The notes: generated by a model from the letters alone, not told the origin. A stretch of DNA of 64,000 bases from Acanthococcus lagerstroemiae (GCA_031841125.1 CM063111.1:34670955-34734954); one strand, 5' to 3'; counted from the first letter of the stretch, positions 11,629-24,574 are shown. Program-made: numbers and translations.

Positions 11629-11939
11629 TCTCTCTGAATAATAATGCTACTTTATTGGGATAAAGCAACTGGAAACAAAAATTTTCAAATACATATATAA
11701 CAGGTATTGAAACAAGATGGTATCATCCATGACGATGGACGCCTTCCTGTGCTTTATCCATTCAAAATATGGTAATTGTCCTATCTGATGAATTGGATTG
11801 GTGGAATTTGTCGCGAATGTTATTGTGTTATCTGAAAAACACCCCCTCCCCCCTCAAGAAAAAAACAAACACGAAAGTCGAAAATTAAGGTTAAAATTTG
11901 TGGGTAACAAAATATTCTTATTTCTGGAGAGTGACACGT

Positions 11940-12396
11940 TAAAATATTAAGGGGGGGGGGGGTAAAAATTAAAAATGGTGAAAGTCCTAACTGACTTAAC
12001 TCAAAATTTCTCAAGTATCAAAGCAAGAAAAAAAAAAGACCTTTTGACCTGTTAGATTTTTCCAACTGACTCAACTCAAAATTCTGAAGAATCAAAGCAA
12101 AAAAACAAAAAAAAAAGCTTTTGACCTGTTAGATTTTTTCTAACTGACGCAATTCAAACTGCCGAGGTATCAAAGCAAAAGAAGAAAAATCTTTTGACTT
12201 GTTGAGTTTTCCCAACTTCTCAACTCAATTCCCAAGTATCAAAGCCAAAAAACAAAAAAAGAAAACAAAAAACAACCTTTTCAACTTGTTGGATTTCCCC
12301 AATTCGCCTGACTGAAATGGTAAATTTTCCCAACTGCTGAGAGAAAAATTCCTACTGGGGGGTGAGTTGCCCCCTGCCCTCTATCGGTACGTCCCT
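11940..12396 (+). repeat. MITE family B copy with internal ~70-bp subrepeats (left end missing)
   Basis: The right end is tcggtacgtccct at 12,384-12,396, the same terminus as the complete copy at 40,917-41,187. Inside, a unit of about 65-75 bp (aactgactcaactcaaaatt ... caaagcaaaa ... ttttgacctgttagattttt) occurs about four times between 11,980 and 12,310. The complete copy carries about two units, so unit number varies. The left terminus is not recognisable here. Confidence 0.65.
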
Positions 12397-14640
12397 AAAC
12401 ATTTCTCTGCGTCATGTCAGCTACTCGCCATTGTATGGGAACTTTATTAATAACTGCCTTTCAGATTTCCCGATTTTTTCGGGAACATATCAAACGGACC
12501 ACCGTAATTTCACACAATCAGCATGTATAGGATGACTGATCAGCTATAACCCGTTTTTCCCCCCTCGATGTAAGAGTCTTTTTTTGGTTGTTAGAATTCA
12601 TAAAGCCGTGAAAAGCGATTTCAACCGAAAGGTCACGTCTCGTCTTCATTAATATTCAATTTTAATGGCCAGCGACAGCCGCAGCCGGCTCATGGATATC
12701 TTGTCCAAAAATCGATGATCCTCCTGAGAAGCTACACACATACAGCGACGATTATTCCGCGTGATTATCGCGCACCAACTTTTCACTTCTCCCTCGCACC
12801 CTGCCCCATTTGCCGACTCTGGCACTGTGTTCGTCTTAATCTGATGGAAAACAATACCCACTTAACTGGAGGCCCGATATCGGTGCGGTTTTCGATCCAG
12901 AGGAAAGTCGTGTTATTAATAACCATTACGCGCGTTACGACGGCTGGGAGGAGGGGAGGGGGCAGCGATAAACGCGGTTGATCGTCGATCGGAAAAGCGG
13001 TTCAGAATTCCGGAGGTAAAGTAGACCTATCTGGAAGATGCAGTGTGTGTGTATATATATGTATATGCTGGATACCCCGATGGTGGGAATGATTTGAATG
13101 AGAACCGACGACGAACTGATAGATTTCGAAATCGATCGATCGCCGTGGACGGGAGGGGGCGGCGGCGGATCACCGGAAGTGTCCGAATTAAAGCATTACG
13201 AGACAGGTTTCAATCATGCAGAGCGCACACCGAGCCCCCGTTGAAGGATAATGACGAAGAATGAAGCAGCCGACAAGATGGAGACGGGGGTGGGAAGGGG
13301 GAGAAGACGAAGTCGATGACGACGACTCGATCCGATGATGATAAATAATAATCAAAAGCGGTTCAACTTCGGTGACTGATTGATAGATGGATCTTCGGAA
13401 TAGATATGCATCAATAAATATGATCGTAACCTCTAAACGTTGTTTAAAGGTGGGGGAGGGGGGTCTTTATAGTAAGGATAATTTTACGGCATCTTCTGTG
13501 TACATTCTTTTTCTTCGTCTTACTCACGCCGCTTTATGCGTACTATTACCGCGTACCGACGACAACGTGTTTGATTCATTCAACAGTCGGCTCGAGGGAG
13601 GTTGTGCTCTTTTTTTCCGTTTTTTATTTTATTTTTTATTTCTTTCATTCTTTTACTCTCGGCTGCATATTTCACACTGGATATTCGGATTGGTTATGCA
13701 TGGGCTTTCCACGCGGGGAAATCTAATCAAGCGTGATGGGTGCCACCGTGTGGCCCGCTGCGCCGTTCAACTAGAGAGCGAGGTAGACGAAAAGAAAAGT
13801 GATCGGTGGTGTACCATTTAGGGTGAGGGGGCTTTTTCCAAACGTCTTCCAGAGTTAAAGGTTCATTTCCAGTTAGCAACCCCCCCCCCATCAGTAAACG
13901 GACTCTGATTCTGAGTAAGGGGGAGAAAAACCGTCCTATCTAAAAGGGCGATTCCAGCCGCCGTAGTAATAGATTTTGTTCGTTTTCATCGTGTTTTGGG
14001 TGGCGCTTAACCCCCTAGCTTCTCCCCGAGTTTGTCTGCGCATAGTAGGGTGCCTTTTCTTTTACTTCTTTTTCATTCTTCGATTTTTGCTTTCTCATGA
14101 AATAATGGTGTATTTTGGTGCAAAAACAGGTAGCCAACAAAATTTGAGCCGGTGCTAGAGGTTTAAAGTTGAGCCCATAAGATATCTTTAAGGGGGAAAA
14201 ATCCTTTAAGAGTATGCTGTATAGTAGACTTCCGATTATCGGGAATAAACAGGGATTTGGATCAGCCAGATTGGTGAAAGTTCGGATGAAATGGCGTTTT
14301 GTCATTGCCCCGTCATTTCATTTAAGTGTACAGTAGAATATTCTAAAATCATGTGGTCATTCATAGTAAGTATCAAAAATATGAAGATCAAAAAGGTCAA
14401 CAGAAAAATCGGAATGATTAAAAGACAAGTAGCTTCGCTACTCAAAGAGAGTCGGCTGGAAAAGCCAAACCTTCACTCCCGTGTGCCATTACTATTCAAA
14501 GTCAGTTCAAAGCTTCAAATTGCGAAGCTGCAGACTGCGGTCGCGCAGCAAAGATCAAGATCAATAAGCGATTTTCTCTCTTTGACTAGAGATAGTCAAA
14601 GCTTTTCTGAAGGATGTGTCTACAAAAAATGACTCTGGAA
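12397..14640. other. No gene recognised; possible single-copy regulatory DNA
   Basis: No coding potential is convincing. Around 12,600-13,350 the sequence is less repetitive and richer in CpG-containing words than the surrounding repeats, which would fit conserved noncoding DNA of a developmental gene, but this is inference only. The part 14,523-14,570 is a copy of the dispersed block also seen at 3367 and 7972. Confidence 0.35.
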
Positions 14641-16400
14641 CGGATTCGTGGAGCTAGGTTCTGCCAATCTTCTTTATTATTTAATTCATCCAATCCTACC
14701 AATTCAGGTGGTGGCATCTTAGGAAATCCTAATTCTTCATCCGCTAAAGACCGTCGATCATTTATGGTGGAAAAGACAAAGGAAGAATTTTATTTCGATT
14801 CAGATGAGAAATTTTATTTCAATTCAAATGAAGTGTAGAATAGGCATAACCAAGATTATTACCAATACTATCAAATCTTGTTAATGGGTATGTAGTTTTG
14901 AGGACATCAGAAGTACATTTGTTCTTCATAACTTTATAACTCAGCATTGACATAGAATGATCGAAAAATAATCTACCACAACTTATACATACAATTGTAG
15001 GGCATTTTTTAATTTTTCACGTTGGCATTTCCTTAGTTCATTCCATTTTGCTCGATAAATTTGGAGTCGCTGTTGTAGTATTTCTCCTCGATGCTTCTTA
15101 TAATAGATTATGATTTGTTAAAGTTACGACTTCACATATACAGTTCTGTTTTTGGCATTCTGATCTACATTTACAAACTCACTGTGCATTACGTACTAAG
15201 GTTTTATCCTGCTCTTGTCCACTAGCTAATTGTTGATTGACTACTTGGTTATTTGCGACTAGTTCATATGCTGTTAGTTTATTTGCTGCATCGTATTCGC
15301 GTATACAAGTTCCACCAGGAGCGCTAATATCGAAGACGAAAACATGTTACGTATTCATTACACCCGAAGAATGTGTGCTGATAAAAGTGTTGCTCGCGGC
15401 TTTAATATTGATTTTTATGAAAAAGTGCGAAGAACAAAAGTTGTAGCCCATTTCATTTCCTATCAGATGAGCTTAATTTTGGATAACTATTTTTATCATC
15501 ATGTTCCCATGTCATGTTTTCGTCCAAATCCATCAATCAGTGAACAGTATAATATGTTGTTTTCGGTAACAGTCACTTGGAGCGACTCTTTTGCGTGTAT
15601 ACGCGAATATTCCCGCAATCACCATAGAGGATAATACCGTTGTTTCATCTTCAGGTGAAGACAGCCACAACGTTGAAGCTTCATCGCTCGAATCCTGAAA
15701 CAGAATAATTTATTTACTTATTTTTATAAAAAAATTTTTTACATTATTAATGATATTGGCCCGAGGGTCTTTTCAGGGGTCCTCGAGTCATATTATACTT
15801 ATTTTACTTGAAATTTATGTTGAATTAATTTTATATTTAAATTAATATACTTTCTTAAAATTCAAATTTTTATTAAAAACCTGATAAAAGTTTAATATTA
15901 AATTATTAAAAAACTATTATTAATTAATAAATAATATTTTAAAAAAATTGAAGTTTTAAAATTTTTAATTTATATAAAATATTTTAAAAATTTTATAATT
16001 TAATTATTTTAATTTAAAATGATATAATAATTGAGTTTAATTTCTAATCTATAACAAATTATTAAAAGTAATTAAATCTCTGCTAAGTTAATGTTTTGGT
16101 ACTTTCTGAACTATTTGGTCGTTGTAAGTTATCTTTAGTCTAATAATGCTCCGGACGGTGTTACCACCTGAAATATTGATGACTGAATACGTGAGGTTTG
16201 ATGATATCACACATGAGGTTTCTCGAGTCCCTGAATTAATTTTTAGGGTTATTGCAACATTAACCCCTACCTAGAAGGCTTCACCGGGAGCTACAACTCG
16301 AGACCACGTATTCGAATTCAATATTTCACGTTGTACTCCTCAAACCCTTGGACCCCCGTAGCCGAAGGGTTAAAGAGAAATCGAACCTTGTGCAGTAGAA
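14641..16400. other. Unassigned block with a very AT-rich core
   Basis: From about 15,700 to 16,080 the sequence is almost only A and T (for example ttaaattattaaaaaactat), sharply unlike its surroundings. To its left, 14,614-14,838 and 15,344-15,634 contain open frames of 74 and 96 codons without recognised motifs. The block could be a fragment of a foreign or organellar sequence, but I found no rRNA or mitochondrial gene signature. Confidence 0.35.
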
Positions 16401-18420
16401 TTTTATACATGAAATTTCGAAGATCGTGCTGATGATGGCCAGCTACGATTTCATTATTTAACGTGACTTTTTTTTTTGTCTCTATTTTTTAAGCCTCTGC
16501 AACGTCCCCTTCCGACCTGGCCAAATGCTATTTACTATCTTCAATGCTGGCGACGATTTAAGAACCAACCCTACCGTAACCGCATTCATTATTTCACCTA
16601 AGCAACAAAGACGAATAGAGGGTGAGAGAGAAGCCACGATTTATTTCCTAGTTCTTACGTATCTACGAAAACCTATATAACAGTCCGTTGTGCAGGCGGA
16701 GACGGCTTATTAACCCTAAGTAGTAACATATTTTCATTTTCTATTTTTGTGAAGATGCGGATTTTATGTACAGAAAGAGAGACTGATAGAGGGAGGGAAA
16801 GAGAGAAAGACACGGAGTGAAAAGGCCTTTTATCTTCGTATTACGTGTACAGGCGCCCAGTTAATAAATTTAAAATGACTGAGTCATGGACGTGAAGTAA
16901 ACTTATACCCTACTTACGTATTTTTACTTGGAATATAGAAAAAAAAAATGAATAAGACGTACTGTACGTATCGGTGGGGTGGTTTGTCGCGAGAAACATT
17001 TTTTTGGAAGAAAAAAGTATTTTTTGTGAAGCAGAAATCTTATCTCATAAATTATGGCATAATATGCTGAACATCTGGCATTTCGAAAACTGTATGAAAG
17101 TACTTTTTTGGGCTCTAGTTATTTTTTTTTAAATTTTTTAATTCGAAGCGTATCTTTAAACGGAGGTGACTATAGCTGTGAGGAGATATCACTGGCGAAG
17201 CCACAAAGGGTACATCGGTACACCTCATGATCAGTTATCGGGCGCGCAAAAATCATATTAAACGTGGATTCATTACCTCGATTCAGTGAGGAAGGACACT
17301 TCCACTCAATTTCGATAGAAACTGACCAAGTTCACTTGGGGATAAAAATCCTCGATGAGGGTAAAATCGGTATTTGGTTAAGTTGTGGACGCGTCCGATT
17401 CAGTTATCTTCAGCAGGGGGAATGGCAGAGGCCAAGTTTTCAGAATGCCGTGAGATTCATTGAAGCCCCCTTAACACTTTTTAGGACTTGAAAATCATTA
17501 GACTCTCTTGGATAAAACTCAGTTTAATTCTTTCTAAACTCATCCAGGTGCGTGACTATAGATTTTTTCGTGCGTGGAGGCAAATATTTTTGCCTTTGTC
17601 TGGTATCTTGCTCTCAGTTTTAGCCTTCCTCAGATCGCCCTAAAAACGCATTTTCCAATTTTCCTTATCAGTGTTGTAAATCGTGAGGCGGATATAGCCG
17701 CTGCCCAGCTAGTGCTGAGGAAAGTGAAATTCCAGAGCTAGTCAACTGACATTTTAGACCCCAAAAAATCTTTTTTTATGGTTGTCAGGCAACTTTTCCA
17801 ACTTCTGCGATCCACCGAAATACTCTGTGTGTGGAAGTAGGTGGGTGTGTGTGCAAAATATTGAAAATCCGCCACTATTTACCTTACATGGAATATTCAC
17901 ACCCCTCCTCCTGTCAGAACTTCTTATGTTCTTTATATTTGAAAGACGGCAGTCGTTACCACTACTCGCGGGGCGAAAGAAATATAAAGGGCGCATTATC
18001 TGTTACTCTTATGATGATAGAGAAGAAGGAGGTGGTGAAAGTCTCTTTTCGTATCTCTGATTTAAAAAACTTGATTTTGCGGTAGCAGAGCGTGGTCCCA
18101 GGACACTGGCGCGGTCTGCTATGGTGTGCTGGGGCTCTAAGTATGCTTGTGATGATAGCTCCTTCTCCATTCTTCGAAGCTATAACGGCGGTTAACTAGC
18201 TGTAAAAATGAAATGTTAATTGGAAAAGAGGATTGAAAGTTTGGCAGGGAAACTCGAAAGGACTGTTTTTAGTTTTGTATGACCAATACTTGGTTCAACA
18301 GGAAGAAAGTAAACATTTATATTCTTGTGAACGAGAACACCTACGGTTATGGGCTTCGTTTACATATTCCTCATTAATTACCTTTCCCCCACACCGATCA
18401 CTTTCCATTTCGGATGCAGC
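16401..18420. other. No gene recognised
   Basis: I find no domain, repeat family or RNA gene here. Short open frames (for example 17,782-18,060) show no coding bias. The stretch lies directly upstream of the large spalt exon and may contain regulatory DNA. Confidence 0.4.
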
Positions 18421-18426
18421 GAATCA

Positions 18427-18543
18427 ATGACGATGGCTTCGTGGATTCCTTACGAGGACCCCGCGAATAATATATACGAATCTTTCTCATCGTCTACGAT
18501 ATCCCCGGAGATTGACCTAGATCGCATATTACTCCGTGTGTAA
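18427..18543 (+). other. Possible small open reading frame (38 codons) upstream of spalt exon
   Basis: A frame starts MTMASWIPYEDPANN and ends ISPEIDLDRILLRV before a stop. Its composition is more protein-like than its neighbours, and it lies 0.6 kb before the large spalt exon. It could be an upstream ORF of an alternative spalt transcript, or chance. I do not recognise it. Confidence 0.2.
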
Positions 18544-18910
18544 CCTATTCGTTTAGATTTTCTTTTTTTCGACGAATGTAAATTAATGTTACAGCGTGCG
18601 TAGCACGTCGGCGTAGTTCGTGCGCGTAGTTTAAAAGGTTTCGATATAGGTAGGTATAAGTGTGTGCATGTGAAATCGTAAAAAGGTATCACAGAAATCG
18701 TGTAGGATTATTATCATCGCGAGAATATTCGAATACGTTGACGAATAAAACGCGAATGCGAACGAGAGCTGAAACTGAGAACGATTTCTCGAGCAGGCCA
18801 TACAACGAAGTACGTTTGTAGAAAATGAAATTTGTCGCAACGTAATTCGTGATTTTTACGAGCCGGCTGCTCCAGCTTGACGGCTCCACGATTTCCAGAG
18901 CAAGCGACTC

Positions 18911-19124
18911 TTGAAAAGCGACTGCAGAAGCGTCGTCGTCGGCCCCTCAATCATAATCATAATTAATATCCTCGTGTGCGTAATGGACGACCGCGAGTCT
19001 GGTCCTCGTGCTTCTCTTGTACCGAGCAGAGAGGAAAAAAGAAACCGCGGGAGGGTGACTGGAGTGCTTCGAATGCTGTACGGACGCGTTCTAATTCTTT
19101 TCTTTTCTTTCTTTCTGGTTACAG
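18911..19124 (+). other. Intron end or alternative N-terminal extension before spalt exon
   Basis: The frame of the large spalt exon stays open upstream to an ATG at 18,911, with a second in-frame ATG at 18,983 ([15 protein letters not shown]). The best reading is that this is intron, because 19,091-19,124 is a strong pyrimidine tract ending in acag. An alternative first exon that reads through into the large exon would add at most about 71 residues. It lacks the C2HC finger expected at the N-terminus of Sall proteins. Confidence 0.4.
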
Positions 19125-22100
19125 GCGGCGGAAGCAGCGAAGCGGAAAGCGCGAGCGGCGGCTCGTTATCAGAATCGGACGACGAAGACGCGAACGATAC
19201 GAAAATGCACGACGACCGCACGGCCGAGAGCGCGACCGCGACCGCCATGGACGCCGTATACGAATCGGACGACGAAGACGCGAACGACGCGAAAATGCTT
19301 TCTAGTCACGTCACCCTGGAAGCGCTGCAGAATACCAAGGTGGCGGTCGCCCAGTTCGCGGCGACCGCGCTCGCCAACAACGCCGACAATCCGGCCGCGC
19401 TGCAGGAGCTGGCGGTGCTGCAGTCGACGCTGTACACGCTGCACCACCAGCAGATGATGCAGATCAACCTGATCCAGCAGCTGCAGCAGCAGTTACAGGT
19501 TACCAGATCGTCTACGCGCTCATCTAGTCCCATATTGCCGTCCGAAGAGGAGAGCGCTTGCAGCAACGTTCCTATACCGCTGGTGGTCACCAGGCCGTCG
19601 TCGCCGTCGCCCAGCATACTTACGCCGCCGAAGCCGAGTCGAACGCCGACGCCCATCAAGCAGGAGGCGAGCGTCGTCACGTCGCCGCCCACCTCCCAGC
19701 CGCTGCTGTCGACCAGCAACCACCAGCTGCTGAAGGCGTCGTCGTCACCGCCGACCGCGAACAACGCGCAGCCGGTGTCGCTGCCGCCCTGCTCCATATC
19801 GTCGTCTTTCGCCTCGTCCATCATCACGAACCTGGATCCGCCGCCGTCGCCCAGCGAGCCCAATTCGCTGGAGATGCTGAAGAAGCGCACGCAGGAGGTG
19901 CTGGACAACGCTAGTCAAGGCCTGCTGGCCAACAACCTGGCCGACGAGCTGGCGTTCCGGAAGAGCGGCTCCAACGGAAAGGGCAGTTCGCTGTCGCCGT
20001 ACGACTCGAAAAGCGGCGGCCGGAATGAACCGTTTTTCAAACATCGGTGTCGCTACTGCGGGAAGGTGTTCGGCAGCGATTCCGCCCTGCAGATACATAT
20101 CAGATCTCATACCGGCGAGCGGCCGTTCAAGTGCAACGTCTGCGGCAGTCGCTTCACCACCAAGGGCAACCTGAAGGTGCACTTTCAGCGGCACACCTCC
20201 AAATTTCCGCACATAAAAATGAATCCGAACCCGGTGCCCGAACACCTCGATAAGTACCATCCGCCATTGCTGGCCTCGGTGAACAACCACCAAAATCTGC
20301 CTCCTGGCATTCCTCCACCGCATCCGCACTCCAACATTCCCCTGTCTTCTCCGGGCCAGCAGTTCCCGGTGAGCGCCGCCGCAGCGTCTTTCTCGAATAG
20401 CCTGCCTCACCTTTACCGACCCACCCATCCCACGCACGATTTACCTCTGCACGCGCAACACAGGTTACCTCACGAGTCGCTGCTCAAGCCGCTCGTACCA
20501 TTTCCGTTCTTCAGCAGCGGCCAGGTCCACGAGCAAGATCAGCCCGAGAACCTGATGTGCAAGCTGCCGGCCTCGTCGTCCAACCATTCCTACTCGCCGC
20601 CGCCGTCGCTGTCCGAGAACGGCGACCACTTCAAGAAGGAGCTGACCGAGGACGAAGAAACGCAAGGCCTGTCCGAGACCAGCGAGACGACCGGCGAGTA
20701 CCAGCAGCGCGTCTGCGGCAACGAAGAGTCGGCCATCGGCGAGGGCGAAGGCGGTGATAGTAAGACCTCCGAGGTGGACAGGGACGACCGGGACGAGGAC
20801 CACATCCACCGCGGAGCGAAGACCATCACGGACCAGGACTCGGAGAGCGACGGTCTCGACCGGTGCCACTCGCCGTACGGCGAGTGCAGCGTCGACAGCA
20901 AGTACAGTAACGAGGACCAGCCTTCTCCGAGCGGCGGCCGCGGAGACAGCAATGCGGCCACAACCGCGCACAGCGAAGAGAGTCTGCAGGAGCAGCCGGA
21001 AAACCTATCAAATAAAAGTAGGTCCGAAATTAACGATCTTTCTCTAGATAGTCGCAAGTGTTACTCGCAATCCTCCTTTCCTTCTCCGCGTTTACTCTCT
21101 CCGGCCAGTTCGATGTCGTCGGACAGTTTCGACCGATACTCGTCCTGCACTCCGCTACCCTATTCGAATAACGATTCGGATCCGTCCAAAGACCCGTTTC
21201 TGTACACGAATTTCCTTCCGCGTCCCGGCAGCACCGACAATTCCTGGGAGAATCTAATCGAAATTAATAAGACCTCCGAAACGTCCAAGTTGCAGGAGCT
21301 GGTCGACAATATCGGCCACAAGCTGACGGATCCGAACGAGTGCGTGGTGTGCCACCGCATACTGTCGTGTAAGAGCGCCCTGCAAATGCACTATCGCACG
21401 CACACAGGCGAGCGGCCGTTCCGCTGTAAGATCTGCGGGCGCAGCTTCACGACGAAGGGTAATTTGAAAACGCACATGGGCGTGCACCGAATCAAGCCGC
21501 CGGTCCGGGTGCACCACCAGTGCCCGGTGTGCCACAAACGGTTCACGAATAATCTCATATTGCAGCAGCACATTCGACTGCACACGGGGGAACCGACCGA
21601 CTTGACGCCCGAGCAAATTCAGGCGTCGGAGATCAAAGAATACCACCACCACCACCACCACCACCTGTCCCATGTAAGCTCCGGCGGTAGCCAGCTCCTC
21701 GCGAGCCCCGGTTACGCCGTCGCGAAAGCGCAACCTCCGTCGTATGGTCCCGGTGGTAGTGGCGGCAGCAGCGGCGGCGGCAACGGCGGCGTGTCCGCGT
21801 CCGCTGCGCCGCAGCACGGCAAAGAGCCCGGCAACGGCTGTGATAACGCAGATAAGAGAGATCTGAGAGATGAGAGAGGCGAGGAGGACCACGCTAAGCG
21901 ACTAAGCCTCCTCGCCGGCGGCGACAGTCCGCCCGGTTTCACGACGTCGCTAGCGGCGTTGGAGAACCACGTTAAAACCGTTACCACGATGTCCTCCCAC
22001 CTGGCCATGGTAACGATGACCCAGTCGTTTGTAAATTTGTGTAGTAAATTTTCGAACGAAGGTTCGCAAAGTGATCTAAACGATGATAAATCTCCAGGTT

Positions 22101-22460
22101 TCAGACGCACGGACAGTCCGGGCGCGTACAGCGAACAGCTGTCGCCGCACAGCAGGCGTAGCGCGTCGCCGACGCTGTCGAACATGGAGGAGGACGATAA
22201 TAGGTCGCCGCCGCCGGCAGCAGCGGATGACGCTGCCGTAAACGGCACGCCGTCGACGCCGCTAGACTTGACGCCCAAGTCGTCCGGCTCGCCGTCGACG
22301 ACCGCCGCCAGCAGCGCGTTGACCGGAGGCGTGTACGCGAATAACGGCGGCGCGTTCTGTTTCACGTCCAGCTCGACGTCCACGAATAGCACGTCGCCGT
22401 TGATCTCGTCGGTGCTGACGACGCCGTTCAATCCGCTGGGTCTAGCTGTCGCTTCATCAG
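19125..22460 (+). CDS. sal: Spalt (Sall-family) zinc-finger transcription factor, large exon
   Basis: This is the main exon of a nuclear C2H2 transcription factor of the Spalt family, known in insects for roles in tracheal, wing, eye and neural patterning. The exon starts after a pyrimidine tract ending acag (second base of a codon) and ends at tcatcag/gtacgc, leaving one base. From its first full codon (19,127) it encodes an acidic/Ser-rich start, the Sall glutamine-rich segment [19 protein letters not shown] (19,444-19,498), a finger pair at 20,048-20,194 with the Sal-box [11 protein letters not shown], and a finger triplet at 21,341-21,583 with [11 protein letters not shown] and then CPVCHKRF. 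An eight-His tract (about 21,642), a Gly/Ser-rich linker and PLDLTPK (about 22,260) follow. Family-typical patches such as QPENLSNKS are present. GC-rich third positions contrast with the AT-rich flanks. The start codon and C2HC finger must lie in an upstream exon not found in this window. Confidence 0.95.
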
Positions 22461-24454
22461 GTACGCGAGTGTTTCCCACCTACTCTCACCTTTGCACACA
22501 CATTTCGGCGCCTCTATATAGTTTTACGTACCTTTTGTGCATACGTTTTCCCACTTTGAAACGTCTGTTTTTTTTGGTAACGCCTGGCCGGCCGTGCTGG
22601 ACCGTGTGTACATACAAACAGATACCGGCTTACCATGGAAAAGACCTTTCGACTTTTGTGCATTGCTTTGTTTTGTACATAATGTAGACAGAGAAGGCCA
22701 TGTGTACTTCGTTTCATGTTGTATACGTGTGCTGTTTGCAACAAGTATCTGTGTATGTCTCTGCCGCTTGTATGTTCAGCTCCGCCTATCTACCTACTGC
22801 TTTTCATTTTCGCTGATATGTTGCATGCGCTGTGGATGCGTGGATTTTCATATTTTTCGTTGAGAGAGATGATGTCGTCTCCACATATGGACGACAGCAG
22901 CATCCGTGTATTTAATTTGGGAGGCTTTTGCGTGTGCACCATCGCATCGGTTATCGCTTTCATTGCCATCCAAATCACTCGGTCGTTGGAACATTGGAAC
23001 TTTGCAAAATGGGGTCAGTGTTGAACGATGAATGTTAGTGTACGATTATGATTAGTCAATTGAACCAATATTTGAGAAAAATGAAGCATACACTCTATCC
23101 TTTTTGAGGTCATTATTCAGATGATCACTTATACCTATTATTACGTCTGAAGTATATGGCACCTACTCACATGCTAATGGGTGTGAATGATCTGCAAGTT
23201 ATGACGTGCAGAATACTTACCATGGCTATTCTTGCTTCCAAGACTTTAATTTTGAAGGAACTACTAACAGAAACAGAAAATACCATTTTGTTCGTCGTTG
23301 GTGTATAATATTGATGCTGTTTAAATGACTTCTCTCATTCTGCCCATGGGATAATGTTTCTACATGTGGTGATGAAGTCACAGAGTTGATTCTAAGGATG
23401 TCCGAATACTGTAGTTTGATTTTTACTACTACATGATGCGATTCTTCAACTGAAGTCATTGTTGTTTATACTTACTCCTGTTATGAAGCGCAAGCAAACT
23501 ACGTTATTCGAACAAGACCAAGAATACCAGATCTACTTAGTTTAATGCTTCTGACAATAAAGATTCAAGTTTGTAACATGTATACCATGACACGTCGAAC
23601 TCACTCTTAGTTGAATTCACATTGATTTATCAACTCAACAAAACAGAGGAACTGGAAATGAAATCACTGAATTAGATACCGCAGCCTTTTGATGATGAAA
23701 TGGGAAGGTGTGAATGAACTATGCGAATTCTCAATGTCAGATATGCAGTGTGTCCGCATCATTGATGAAGAAAATGTATACTATTTGAACGCTGAATGGC
23801 ACCCAGTGGAATCCTGAAGAGTAATGGCATGAACTCTGCAATATTAAGAAAATATAGTTCACAACTAAGACTTGGATTCTGGAGATCAAAGACATATTCA
23901 GTAGGTAGAATCATCAAGCCTTGTCAGGTTGAAGTTGTAGCCGTATAGGCCATTCTTGAATGAAGAAATACTCGTAGCTATAGTTGAATCAAAGTTGAGT
24001 TCTGAAGGTATTTGTATCCATGAAGACTTCACTTCGTGTAGCCATTATTTCGAATTCATTTGACTTGTATCAAAAGTTTGGTGGTAGTAGGAAGGTGGTG
24101 TCTTGGGGAAATTTCTGCTGGATAAGTAAGCGTCTTTATGAGATATATTGATTGATCATAAAGCGAGACAATAATGATAGGTAATTATTATCCTTTTGTA
24201 GTACCTAGCCGTTCCCTTTATGTCGCATGATATACAACTCAAATTGAAAGAGTTTTATCCGGGCCGTACCCTGCAAGTTCAAATACAGGAGGAAGTGGTG
24301 GAGATAGGATGTCAATTAAAATGTGCAAAATTGAAATTAAAACTTGAACGAAAAAAATGACAGGTCTTCACTTTTCCAGTTTGGCCAGCTGGCTACTAAG
24401 ATTTGCCGAGCATCAACTTTTTAAACATTATTTGAGGGTGATCTCTATACCTCT

Positions 24455-24574
24455 TTAGTTGCTACAGCCTTGATAGTTATTATTAACTTGATTAGGTCGT
24501 CACTCAGTAGTTCGTTAGTTGCTACAACCTTGATGGCTGTTATAAACTTAATCAAGTCGCCACTCAATAGTCGG
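24455..24574 (+). repeat. Two-copy tandem duplication, 60-bp unit
   Basis: ttagttgctacagccttgat at 24,455 recurs as ttagttgctacaaccttgat at 24,515, and the similarity continues through cactcagtag / cactcaatag. There are two diverged copies. Confidence 0.8.

Noticed and set aside
15700..16080. Mitochondrial large-rRNA fragment (NUMT)
   Set aside because: High AT suggested it, but I could not find any conserved rRNA core phrase.
19085..19122. Hydrophobic segment [13 protein letters not shown] just before the spalt exon, looking like a signal or membrane segment
   Set aside because: It is the pyrimidine tract of the splice acceptor read as protein.
19306..22479. Long open frames on the minus strand opposite the large spalt exon (for example 19,306-19,908, 19,745-20,437, 21,254-21,892, 21,712-22,479)
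   Set aside because: They are shadows of a GC-rich coding exon; none has a domain, and the plus strand is clearly Spalt.
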